Positions 13,401-24,900 of a stretch of 64,000 nt of DNA are shown here, piece by piece. The position numbers and the translations under genes were made by a program. This DNA is from Anagrus nilaparvatae (Eukaryota > Arthropoda > Insecta > Hymenoptera > Mymaridae), in NCBI GenBank assembly GCA_022575985.1, contig JAKSXM010000266.1, positions 1,178,001 to 1,242,000 of the forward strand. Direction: 5' to 3'. Numbering within the stretch: position 1 is the stretch's first letter; every line of letters begins with the position of its first letter. Under the pieces are notes generated by a model, which saw only the letters and a list, made by a program, of their open reading frames with translations, did no database searches and was not told the origin of the DNA.

Positions 13401-16400
13401 TTTTTATTTGGTTAAGCCGAGCATCGCGAGGCCAATCAGCTAGTTTCTATTAACTTTTAAAAGTTTTTTTATTGATCAAAAATATTGGAACAAATTTTAA
13501 AAAAATTAATTATCAGATTCGAGATATCGAGTAAAAACCATATTTTCAAATATAAGTACTTTTGTGGAAATAAATGAGGTATTACATCCAAATAAAAAAA
13601 AAATGTATTGAGATTTTTTGATGAAAAAATTTTTGGAAAAAAAAATTAGGTCTTAATTCGATAATGCTTGTGAAATATCACCGGTTATATAATATTTTCA
13701 GATATTAGTACTTTAATGGAATTAAATGAGGTATTACACCAAAAAAAAAAAAAATATTGCAGTTTTTTTTATTTTTCTTTTTTTTTTTATTTTGACAAAA
13801 AAAATTTTGAAAAAATTAAGTATCAGATCCAAAAAATTACTTTCAAAAAAGTTCTTAAAACTAGTACTTCCATGGATATAAATTAGATACCACGTCCAAA
13901 AAGAAAAAAGAAATTGGTATTTTTTGTATTTTTTTGTGAAAAAAATTTTAGGAAAAAAATTTTCAGAAAATTAAGTATCCGATTCAAGATATCATGTAAA
14001 AACCATACTTTCAAATACAAGTACTTTCATGGAAATAAATGAGGTATTACATCCAAATTAAAAAAAAAAAAAATGTATTGAGACTTTTTGATGAAAAAAT
14101 TTTTGGAAAAAAAAATTAGGTCTTAATTCGATAATAGATTGAAATATCACTAGTTACAATTTTTTCAGATATTAGTACTTTAATGGAATTAAATGAGGTA
14201 TTACACACAAAAAAAAATATTGCAGTTTTTTTATTTTTCTTTTTTTTTGAATTTTGATAAAAAAAAATTTGAAAAAATTAAGTATCAGATCCAAAAAATT
14301 ACTATAAACAAGGTTCTTAAAACTAGTACTTCCGTGGAAATAAATTAGGTACTACGTCCAAAAAAAAAAAAAAATTTTGTATTTTTTGTATTTTTTTGTG
14401 AAAAAAATTTTCAGAAAATTAAGTATCCGATTCGAGATATCATGTGAAAACCATACTTTCAAATATAAGTACTTTCGTGAAAATAAATGAGGTATTACAT
14501 CCAAATTAAAAAAAAAAAAAGTACTTCGAGCTTTTTTGGTGAAAAAATTTTTGAAAAAAAAATTAGGTCTTAATTCCATAATGTTTGTGAAATATCACCG
14601 ATTACATACGTACGTACGTGTACACACACACACACATACACACATACACAGACTTTTTTTAAAAACCGGTTTTTTAGCTTCCTGGGGTCCCAAAACGTGC
14701 TTATATGCCAAAAAATAGAAAATCAAATTTTGACCTAACACAAAAAGACATTCATTTTTCAATATTATAACAAAAAAAGTCTTTGAATATTAAAAATTCT
14801 TTATTAAAATAATGAAATTTTTAGTTACGTTACCCGGGATAGCGTTAACATGTATTGTAACACTATATATTTCGTAAATCTCTTTTTTTTTGCTAATAGG
14901 TCCATTAAATTTTCCAATAGTTAGAATTTATGTTTTTTGAATCGCTGAATATGAATATGAAATACGTTTTTACCAAAAATGGTCTAGTTGCCCACAATAG
15001 GAATTTTGAGGTTATGTTTTGCGGGTTTTTAACGTGTTTATCTGTTACTTATGTTTTTTGGCTCCCTGAATACAAATATGATATAATTGTTTTTACTTAA
15101 TATGTTCTATAGTTGAGCAGAATAGAAAATGGCGAAAAATCCAAAACAAATTACCTAAAGTAGGCAACTGGACCGTTTTCGGTAAAATTGGATTTCATAT
15201 TCGTATTCAGTGACCCAAAAAACATAAAATTTAAGGAATATTTTATGGACCTATCAGCAAAAAAAGTGATTACGAAAAGGGGATATATGACCTACAATAC
15301 ATGTGTTATAACATGCATTTTTAAAACTTAAAATTATATATAATATAATTTTATAAAATTAAATACGAAGACATGCATGTTATTAACGTGTATTATAATA
15401 AAGTCGGGATTTTTTTTAATTATAATTATAAATATTATCTTTAGGTATTTTTTTTATTATATTATTTAAGTTTCATCTCTTTAAGTCATAATATTACCTT
15501 TTTTATGTTAAGCTATAAAATCAATTTTCTATAAAAAATCATGTTGAACTGACTACTATATTTTGCTGATTAAAAATTAGTTAAGTCAGTAATTAAAGGC
15601 TAAAAAAGTTTATTTTAATTTGAAAATTTTTAAATTTTAATAATTTCTCACTTTCATCAGTTTCTGCTACATATCAATTACATTACAAACTTAAACTACC
15701 TTAAGTGCAGTAAATTTTTTTTTTAAATGTATGAGGTAAGATATCAATGGGTAGGTCTAATAAATAAATTCGCTAAATCAAAATTTAATTCAATAACAAT
15801 ATATGGCTTAACATGCTTTTGATCTAGCAGCTTAAATTTTTATAGTATTTTGAATTTGACAGTCGTTTAACGCGAAAAAACTTATTATCAGTTTTATAGT
15901 CAATTATAATCTGAAACCCTTGAAAAAATATATAATATAATGGTTGAACATCCAAAAACAGGCATTTTTAGGCCCATTTCGCGGATAATACGTGCCATTT
16001 TTATAAAGAAAGTTATTATTCGAAAAGGGAAATCGTTATTTTTTACTCAAAATTTAAATCCTTGAGTTTTTTGATTGCTAATTCCAAAAATCAACATAAA
16101 ATAATCATAAAGCATTTAACCCAAGGGATAAGTTTTGTACCCGAAATAGGCTTAAAAAAACGCCTGAATTTAGATTCTCAATCCTTAATATATATTTTCC
16201 GAAGAGTTTAGTAAAATTTTCATAATTTTTTATTTAAATTCGCAAAATCTGTTTTCATTGTTAAAATATTCTATTTTTATGTAATAAATAGTAAATCTAA
16301 TATAAATTTCTATAAATAACTATTTTTAACATGTATTCGATTTTTTAGGTTATAATTAATTAAAAAATAAAAAGCAAACATTTTTATTTGCTTAAGTTGT

Positions 16401-19014
16401 CAGTACTGAGGAAAACTAAGATGTTTTTAGGAAAGTTTGTATTTTTCATAGTTGTAATCCGGCTATCGAAAATATCGCGATTATCTTATATCGGTTATTA
16501 AATGATAAAATTACTGAATCGACCCCCTGAAATGGAAATTGTATATTCTTTTTAAGGGAAAACATTACAATTTCATTATTATAACTATATAAGATGCTGA
16601 TAATTTATAGGAAGGTAAAAATAATAGAAGATACTTAGACATGGGAAAGAATATTACTCATTCTCGAGCGTATAAATATAAATGTTTTTAGGTTGGCGGC
16701 GTTAGCCGCCATCCTAAAAATATTTATATTTATATGCTAGAGGATGGGTAAATATTCTTTCCCACGTCTAAGTATGTTTTTTATAAATTAGTGATAAAGA
16801 ATTTATCATTATTTATACAGGTACACGTGTAACAAGATCAAATTTCTATAGGACTTTTAAATTCTGACAATAAAACGTCAACCCCATAGCACCGCTGTTA
16901 ATAATATACGTTCAATCCCCTCTCCTAAATATAAAAACTATGCCTAGAAAGCGATCGATAATTACATTCTTAACTTTTGAATAAGCGTGTTTTTGTACCT
17001 TTTTTTTTGTTTCAAAGCCGTGGAAGAATGTGAAAATTGAATAATAAAATATTATATGCTAATGCGCACGCTTATTACAGGATTTAAAAGTACTATAAGA
17101 ATATGATCTTTTCCACGTGTAGTTGTGTATAAATAATGATATAATTCTATGTTACTAATTTATAAATAAAAATACCTCATTTTTCTTTCTTTTGTTTAAA
17201 TATTGAAATTATTTTTCATAAAACCCATGAAATAACTAAGTGCCCGATAATATTTATTATAGTTCCGTACAATATAATATTGGCTGTATGTATATAATAA
17301 TAAATAAAGGATTAGTCCAAAATTTTTATGATTTTCAAATAGTATTAGGTGCTATTACAAATAGTACGTAAACAAATTCGGTAATAGTATTGAAAGAAGG
17401 CTATACATAAAAAGGGATTTTTTTACTTGATAAGTCTGTAGGGTATCAGACATTCGAGACTTTTTATTTCCTACAGTATTTATTAATATACCTATTAAAG
17501 GGGTGTGGTTACCCTAAAGTCGGGTCGTGTACACGAATTTTCTGTTTTTTTTGTCAAATTTTTGCAAGTCAGATTTCTTGTGAAGCCCGGAACTTCCCGA
17601 AAATCTCTACACTTGCATTTGTGAATCAAAAGCCTCCATTGATAACCCAAGCTCGACCCAACTCGAAGCAAGAAACCAGAAATTTCGTGTACCCGACCCG
17701 ACTTTCAGGTAACCGCACACCCTTAGCACCAGTATTCGATCCTATTGATAAAGAAATTTAAAATATTGAAATTTTCTATTTTATGATAATTTAAACAGGT
17801 ATTTATATAAGTTTTTATACTTAATTTAATATTATTTGATGCATCTTGTGAATAAAAATATAGTATTATGAATGATATATCACAAACAAAAAAAATAACA
17901 TTCAAATTTTCAGATAATTTTATATTAATAAATATCATTTATTAATAAATGAAGGTAAGTATTGATATCAATGAATTATTTATGTTATTTGTAGTTTATG
18001 CAATAACACAAAAATGTGTCTATAATATATGAATTTAACTATTCGTAATGTATATAATATAAGTAAGCACATATACCTTTTCATTCTTGCAGAATGGCGC
18101 CTAGAACGGGATTTTGTTTTGTTTTTTATTGTCCCCATTACTATAATTATTACCTATATATTTAAAAATATAAAAATAAACTAAAAAACTAAAAAACACA
18201 ATTTCTCAAACAATATTAAAAAGCAGTAAAATAAAAAACATTTACAATTCGCAAAAAATATAAGGCTTTTGGTATAGCTCTTTTCTATCTCAAGGCTAAA
18301 AAGCAAAAGCGAGGAGACTCAGTTCACCAGTCAAAACATATAATAAAAATTATCAAAACATGCGCGCGCATTTTAGAAGAATAAATAATAAAGCAAAAAC
18401 CCGCTTTTTAAAATTTATCAATATTATTGATGCAATAACCTTATGCAGGAGCTCTTGAGTACTTATACTTTTTTGTACAGTACAAAAATTAAACAAAAGG
18501 CAAAACAAAATATAAAATTTTTTTATCATAAACTTCTTTATTTTGTTAATTTATAATAAAAATTTATATTTAGAAATTAATCATTGGCTCTCAACACAGG
18601 CGTAAATATCGACGTCCGATATGCATTTTAAAAACTTATAAAGGACAACAATATGAGAAGAAATGTAAATGTAAGAATTACTTTAAAATTTACTTACCTA
18701 ATTTTAAATAAAGTAATATAAATTTAAATAACTGCACTGCAACATTTTTGTTAATATTTTTACGTTCCGAATAGTAATTTACCATTCATTTTATTATCAT
18801 GATATGAGTAAATATTTGAGCATATATTTTTATAATAAAAAAAAGTTGGTGTTAGTTTAATTTGTGCACTATATTGTTGAAAATTTATTCCATTACAGTG
18901 GGATGTTGGAAGAGAAAGAAAAAAGAACCAGTTATTCAAGATACTAATGCAATGCAAGCTTCCGATATGCATCAGCCAAGCCCTACTTATTTAGTACCAA
19001 AAAATAATGAATAG
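10490..19014 (+). CDS. Possible small three-exon gene, ~87-residue protein of unknown function
   Basis: I do not recognise the product. Three segments join in frame with proper splice signals. Exon 1 is 10,490-10,558 (MNLSLLNARADAILKNYLLE and three more residues, then GTAAGA). Exon 2 is 11,661-11,736 (after TTTCAG; ends in a run of Glu, then GTTGAA, a weak donor). Exon 3 is 18,899-19,014 (after TTACAG; begins Val-Gly-Cys-Trp-Lys-Arg-Lys-Lys-Lys and ends at TAG). Phases 0 and 1 agree. An acidic EEEE patch is followed by a basic KRKKK patch that could serve as a nuclear signal. A polyadenylation signal AATAAA is at 19,058-19,063. The second intron is over 7 kb and full of repeats, so further exons may exist. 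Support is splice logic only. Confidence 0.4.
11330..11520 (-). repeat. Satellite fragment in reverse orientation
   Basis: The segments CTTGAACGTAATACCTAATT and GGACGTGTAGTACCTAATTC are the reverse complement of the 155-bp satellite anchors (TTAGGTACTACGTCC). About one unit and a half, in the first-to-second intron region of the possible small gene. Confidence 0.6.
12370..12640 (+). repeat. Satellite terminal unit with TCCTCTATGAGGAACC module
   Basis: One satellite unit (TACATCCAAATTAAAAAA, GGTCTTAACGTCATAATGG) followed by ACATACATACACAC and the terminal module ending TCCTCTATGAGGAACC, the same order as at 6.4-6.74 kb and 14.4-14.75 kb. Confidence 0.65.
12640..13115 (+). repeat. Tandem repeat, ~190 bp unit, about 2.5 copies
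   Basis: Recurring TTTCACTCTAGAGTAAAATT-type starts with ATTGATTCTCTGCAATAT or ATTGATTGTCTACAATAT and TTTTATATATGAAAAAAC at about 12,645, 12,850 and 13,005. Not the same family as the 155-bp satellite. Confidence 0.55.
13490..14745 (+). repeat. Second 155-bp satellite array with terminal module
   Basis: Same family, orientation and trimeric organisation as 4,640-6,735: the TCTTAATTC-ATAAT variant recurs at about 13,650, 14,120 and 14,568. It ends with ACGTACGTACGTGTACACAC, a short CA tract and the AAAACCGGTTTTTTAGCTTC module. The two arrays share their 3' end, which suggests the array and its end move or were copied as a unit. Confidence 0.7.
14840..15335. mobile_element. Foldback element, ~490 bp
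   Basis: The left arm (ACATGTATTGTAACAC, GCTAATAGGTCCATTAAAT, AAAATGGTCTAGTTGCC) reads as the reverse complement of the right arm (GGCAACTGGACCGTTTT, GGACCTATCAGCAAAA, CTACAATACATGTGTT). Arms are about 190 bp and diverged by some 15 percent by eye. No coding capacity. Confidence 0.7.
15900..16210. repeat. Weak inverted repeat
   Basis: AACAGGCATTTTTAGGCCCATTTCG on the left mirrors CGAAATAGGCTTAAAAAAACGCC on the right, and ATATATAATATAATGG mirrors weakly. An older, diverged foldback element. Confidence 0.4.
16631..16779. mobile_element. Short palindromic element, ~150 bp
   Basis: ATACTTAGACATGGGAAAGA at the left is mirrored by TCTTTCCCACGTCTAAGTAT at the right. The arms meet at GGCGGC-GTTA-GCCGCC near 16,695. 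Almost no loop, so a strong hairpin is possible. Confidence 0.75.
16800..17145. mobile_element. Foldback MITE-like element, ~345 bp
   Basis: The left end TTTATCATTATTTATACAGG with ACACGTG and AAGATC is mirrored by the right end (GATCTTTTCCACGTGTAG, TGTATAAATAATGATA). Arms of about 75 bp flank a non-coding centre. Confidence 0.7.
17496..17725. mobile_element. Foldback MITE-like element, ~230 bp
   Basis: AAGGGGTGTGGTTACCCTAA and AGTCGGGTCGTGTACACGAA are mirrored by TTTCGTGTACCCGACCCGAC and TTTCAGGTAACCGCACACCC. Arms are about 55 bp. The GGTTAACC / GGTAACC end motif is shared loosely with the element in intron 7 of the DNMT3-like gene. Confidence 0.7.
17726..18898. other. Gene-free AT-rich stretch
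   Basis: Only chance short frames. A CTTGCAG followed by AATGGCGCC near 18,090 looks like a splice acceptor but no open exon follows it convincingly. Confidence 0.4.
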
Positions 19015-19469
19015 TTTATATTGTATTTGTAATATAAATTAAAATGAAGCATCCATAAATAAAACTGCTACATGAATTACGTTACGTTATTAGTTTAATA
19101 CAAAAGAAATTTTATATCATTTTAACCAAAAAATAGAAATTTAAAAATTTAATAGAATGTCATATAATTTGCTGCCAAATATATCGAGGAGGGTATGTAC
19201 GAGTTTCATGTATCAGGTCCTGACACTTCTTGGCAGAGTGTCTTTGTATAATTTTTTTTAAATTTTCAAAAAACACTTAAGATACATAGAAATAAATTTC
19301 ATAGGCCTACTACAGCAAATCCTCAAAACAACAAACCTCTAAATGTTATAAAATAATATTTCTTAGCCACTTGCAAAATGGTAGTGTTCTTTAAATGATA
19401 GTCTAAGGCTCTTAATCTTATAATATTCTAGTCCCAAAAGGTCTATGAAATGAAGCTCATGGTATCAGG

Positions 19470-20220
19470 AGGGTTCAGTTATACGTTTTAGTATAGAGAC
19501 AGACATTAAGAGTACATGATGGATCTGTCATACTATATGAAATGGATAAGAAGCTCAATTAATTTTTAGAAATAATTAAAAGACTCTATGATTACAGCAT
19601 TAAAACAGGGGACATGACAGATATAAAGATGTACTAGTTGATCGATCTGCTAGATTTTGATATCACATGTATTATTATATGAAATTTAAAAATTATCGAG
19701 CATTGTGAAGTCATTTAATTAAGAAGAAACATTTTTAAAATTTTAATTACCTTTTAATTTGATTACTTACAACATAAAAAAATACTCATTTGAGTGAGAT
19801 CAAAAACCAGCAGATCGATTTTACTAGTACATCTCATTGTCTGCCTTGTCATCTGTCTTTATACTTGAATCATCGAGTCTTTTAATTTCTAAAAATTAAT
19901 TGTTATATGAAATTTAAAAATTATCGAGCATTATAAAGTCATTTAATTAAAAAGAAACATTTATAAAATTTTAATTACCTTTTAATTTGATTACTTACAA
20001 CATAAAAAAATACTCATTTGAGTAAGATCAAAAACCAGCAGATCGATTTTACTAGTACATCTCATTGTCTGCCTTGTCTTCTGTCTTTATACTTGAATCA
20101 TCGAGTCTTTTAATTTCTAAAAATTAATTGAGGTTACTATCCATTTCATGGTATGAGTCATACCGTATGACCTTACTTTTAATATCTGTCTCTATCGTAC
20201 TGAAAACTAACGCTATGTAT
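19470..20220. mobile_element. Foldback element with an internal 227-bp duplication
   Basis: The left arm (TTTTAGTATAGAGACAGACA, TTAATTTTTAGAAATAATTA, GACATGACAGATATAAAGAT) is mirrored by the right arm (ATCTGTCTTTATACTTG, TTTCTAAAAATTAATTG, ATATCTGTCTCTATCGTACT). The segment from TTATATGAAATTTAAAAATT to TTTCTAAAAATTAATTG is present twice in direct order (starts about 19,676 and 19,903), so part of the right arm was duplicated after the palindrome formed. It lies between the possible small gene and the THAP-DNMT3 gene. Confidence 0.7.
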
Positions 20221-20627
20221 TATTATATGAAATTTTAAAATTATTGATTATTTCTTGGCAACGTATTGAAACAATTTTTTAGTATATGAGCTAAGTGTAA
20301 TAATCAATTAATTTATTCAAAAATTCCAGATGCTATATATAAAATGACTGTAGCAATATTCACTGTTAACATTTTTTTATTTTTGCATATGTACATAACC
20401 AAGTCTAAAATTGCATTTAAAATAAATAACAAAATTATTCTAACAAAAATTTTATTTTTATTTCAATTTAAATTATGTAAAAAAAAAATTTTTATTACTT
20501 TTTCATGTGTATGTATCACATGTAGAATAAATAAAGCTTTACAGAAATAAACAGAATATATATAAATAAAAATTAAATATTGAGAAGCTGTGAAAATTAT
20601 TGATAAATTTTTGCAAAGTTGCATAAA

Positions 20628-21948
20628 ATGCCTGACTACTGTTGTGTGTGTCAGGAATCTTCCCGAACACTAAAAAATGCAACTTTTCACAAGTAAGTGA
20701 TCAATAATTACAAGCAATAAACTAAATTATAAAAATATCAGAAATAAAAATTTTGCATAGAAATTAAGAAATTAAGAATTAAGATATTTTGCTGTTAAAT
20801 TCGTTTTAATGTATTTCATGTACTTAAAACTTATGTCATTTAATGCATTAAATTTTGGTCAAAATATCTGTGAATCACTGTATCATGATTATCCTAGTTA
20901 AAATTAAATTAAATTGAAGATTTACTTAAATAACGAAAAAAAAATATAAAACAGACCATTTGCATTTTTAACACAACAATGCTTTAATCAATAAAAATAA
21001 CTAAATAACTATTTTTCAATATATAGTTGAGACATTTTTCCTGCATGTAAAAATTATAAAATAGTTACTTTCTATTATTTTTATAAAATATAAATTATAA
21101 TAGAAATCATAACAACTGTAACAAATAGGTTATAATCTGCAAAATAATGTATATTTTAATAGAATTTTGACATTTGTTTTATGTACATCCATAACACTAT
21201 ATAATAATTAATAAACTATAATACAAACAACGTGTTACTTTTTTAAATAAAAAACAATGTATATAATCAGTTACTATAAAGATACTACAAATAAGAAAAC
21301 TGTCCATCCAATTAGGCAATGGTTCATGATATACTACGGAGTGTATCAAAAATACAGAGGCTCTAAGATCATCAGCTGATCATTAAAATGTAGATCAAGG
21401 TCAAGGAAGGTTTATGTATTTGCGGTTATAAATAGACTCATGAAGTAACCTGACCGATGCGATGTCAAATTGTTTAATAAATAACTAAGGCTGGAGGGTA
21501 AAAGAAATAAATTAACATTGAGAAGATAGGAAAATTATTTTTAAATATAAAAATATATTTTTATATAAATTTTTTAGAAAATTTTTGTATAAATTGTATA
21601 AATTTTTTAGAAAAACAGGTAACTTAAGTTAATTAAAAAGTTCCTTTATAGCAAAATATCTTTCTTGGGCTCTATTAAACATTTCTGTGCAAGATTTTTT
21701 CCATATTTAATCGTGTAATTTAATCAATATATGAATTTACAGAATCCCATTTAACAGAGGGTTTTTTGAAAAACAATGGGAGACGGTATTGACAGATTAT
21801 GGAATTACAGTTAAAGAAAAAATCAAAGTTTGATCGTACCATTTTGCAGCAAGTAGTATTACAGAAAAAATCATGAAAAATGGAACGAAAAGAAAGTTTG
21901 TGAATAATGGTGCTTTTCCTACAAATTTGTTTAAAGCCAAAAAAAAAG
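20628..21948 (+). other. THAP domain exons 1-2 of the DNMT3-like gene
   Basis: THAP is a C2CH zinc-coordinating DNA-binding domain also found in P-element transposases. Here MPDYCCVCQ supplies the first two ligands (Cys5, Cys8). FHKIPFN and the invariant Trp34 follow, then the CxxH position reads stop-Ser-Tyr-His-Phe (codons 52-56), and the conserved AVPT-type box reads AFPT (79-82). Spacing of 43 residues between the second and third ligand fits the family. Only the third Cys is replaced, by TGA; TGA differs from TGT or TGC by one base. Exon 1 ends at AA before GTAAGT (phase 2) and exon 2 ends before GTATTG (phase 1). All other diagnostic residues are kept, so the lesion is recent or the codon is tolerated. 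Confidence 0.85.
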
Positions 21949-24900
21949 GTATTGAAACTGTTTCAGAAATTTAAAAAATAAAATTTTATTGCAATGCGAT
22001 GCTAAATTATTATTTGTGGGCAGTAACCAACCATTTGATAATATTGTTAAAGCATGTTTTAATTTTGTTTATTTTATATTTTTTTGATTTGGTTTAAAAA
22101 TTATATATAATGTATATATATATATGTATAAAGTATATCTGCTTAAAACTTTTCCCAACAGTTTCGTGGTCATAAATTAGTTGAATTAAAGAAAGTATAA
22201 AAATTATCATAAAAATTACTGATCTAATATAAAAAAAAAATTGATTTTAAAATGATATAAATTTTGCTGAAAATTAATAATAGGGTTTAATTTTCATACC
22301 AATCCAACCAGAAAATTAAATTTTTTTTTTTTTTAATGAAGCAATCTTGTAGTGCATTTTAAAATATTAAAATTTTAATGTATAATGTACTATTTTTTAT
22401 ACTAGAAAAATAGATCAAAATCAGAAAGATTATGTAAATAATAATACCAATAAAAATAATCCCGGAGTAATGAATGATTCAATGCTGGTATCAAACCCTA
22501 CTTCTCTGAATAATATCGAAAGCCAAGAAATTCGTAATTCATACAAATCAGATAATCAGATTACAGAAAATGTAAAAATTTCAAATTTTGATGATTCCCT
22601 AAATCATCCACTAGCTAAAGATTCTCGTCAACATGAAAATGCAAAAACCGAAAATTTAGGTTTGTATCCAATTCTAAAAAAAATAACCACGTATTACTAC
22701 TCCCTGAATTTTCTGTCATCTCCTTCTGTAATCGGGTAAAAATGAGTAGTCCGAGGGAAACCTGATATCTTGCCGTCAACCCCCTGAATTTAGGGAGTTT
22801 TAACTCTCTGAGTCAGGCAGTAGAACTACGTGGTTATTTTTTTAGAGAAATACCACAAATGTAGAATTAATTTCAGTATATTAAAAATAGTTAAACATTT
22901 ATTTTTAACAAATGCAGTTGTAAGAATGATAAAAATGATTGGTTTTCAGCCATAACATATGAGACAAAGAAAAATGTGGATGGTTTGATTCAATTACCTG
23001 GAAAAATAAATTTTTATTTTTTAAACATTGAAAAGGTCAACACTATTGATTTATTTTATCTTGGTGGTCTTGATAAAAAAAAGCTCTTGAAAGAAATAGA
23101 AATGTTTTTTCTTGAAGACGAATTTTTGACTCCTGAAGATTATGAAAAAATTGATTGTATAGATAATTTGTGGATAAAAAAGGTGCGTTTGCAAGTCGTA
23201 AAATCTAAATACTGCTTGGATGAAACCCCAATAAATTTAACTGAAATACCTACTACAAGTTTTGATTATTCAGCTGGTACCTTGATTTGGGGTAAATTTC
23301 ACGGAACATGGCACCCAGGTAATTTATCTTAAAATAAATTATAAAATATTTACAAAATAATTAATGTATAAGAATATAATACTTTTTTACTTGTAGCCAT
23401 AATAATTAATAGCATTGATATAAATAGAGAATCTCTCAAAGAAGGACATCTATTAGTTATTTGGTTTGGTTACTCAATGTTTGCTGAGGTGAATAATTTG
23501 CATGACTAATTATTAGAAATTTTATACAAAATTTATAAAAATTAAATAATTAACTTTTTAGCTAGATAAAATATCCGAAGTTAAAAGCTTTAATGACTTT
23601 TCAAACACTTGCCTTGATAACAGTAAGCAAAAAAAGAAGCACAGAGTCAATGATAAAACTTTATTAAAGTTAATAAAGGTATAAATGAAAAGAAAAAAAT
23701 GGTTGTTTAATACTTAAAATGTTTTTTCATAATTTTTATCGATCATTGTAGCTATTAAAATTTCCATATCCAGAAGATAAGCATATGAAAAGTACAGAAA
23801 TAAAAAATTTGTTTTCATTACATAAAAAAAATTATTGTAATTTATAGACTATTTGTTTTAATTATAAAATATGAGTATGCGGTTAACCGACTTCTCAAGA
23901 ACCTGCGACCTGAAAGAACATTTTTTTTTCTTTAAGGTCAGGTCAGTTTTCGGATAAACCCGAAAAATTTAAGAGGTTTGAAGGTTCGGTTTTGAATCAG
24001 GAATTTCCCGGGCTTTATGATTCAATAAATGCTTTTTTTTCCTTTGTGTTAAAAAAAGAGTAAAAGTAGTAAAAAATAACATAATTTTTTTAAAAAATAT
24101 GAATTTATTTCCTGGAACTAATAAAAAAGCGTTTTCAAAAAATGCCCATAGAATTGTAAGGCCAGGAAAATTTCTGATTTAAAGCCTTGCCCTTAGACCT
24201 CTGAAGTAAAAAATTTGAGATCAACCAGACCCGAAAAGTAGGGTAACCACGTACGCTTATATTATAAACGTCAAAGTAAATTTTCATAAAATTTTTATTT
24301 TATAGTAAATAATTTAAAATTTATACCGTACCCAGAGGAAGTTAGCACAACATTAAGCAAATACAATAGCGATAATTTTGAAAATTCCCAATTAGATGAA
24401 ATTCCTTAAAAAAATAATAACGCAGAAAAGATAAATAAAATTTCATTTGAAGGTATAGTAAATCAAATATATAAGGAATATTTAAGAAACTTGATAATAT
24501 TTATATTATTAATTTTTATATTATTTGATATTTTATTACGACTTAAATTATTTAAGTATTACTTAAATTATTTTAATTAAGTAAAAAAAAATTTGTTTAT
24601 TCCTAAAATCAATATTTTTGTTATTTATAGTCAAAAAGAAAATACCAAAAAAAGAAACAAAAATAAGTCCAAGAATCCGAAAATTGAAAAAAGGAAAAAA
24701 GAAAATAAAAGTGTTATCCATCTATGATGGGATCGCAACAGGTAATCAAAAATACTATACATCAATGGATTTTTAAAATTATTCTTGCATGGTTTAATAG
24801 TAAATTTTTAACCAATGGAGCAAAAAAAAAAAGAATCGCCCAGATCACACGTTAATTAGCGATCTGGAATATTCTTTTTTGCTCCCATGAACAAAACGAA

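Noticed and set aside
20344..20550. 68-codon open frame upstream of the THAP exon
   Set aside because: Lys/Ile/Phe-rich composition is expected from AT-rich DNA, with no splice or family support.
22406..22413. Alternative acceptor for exon 3 at 22406
   Set aside because: Using it brings TAG into frame at once; the acceptor at 22412-22413 keeps the phase and gives an open exon.
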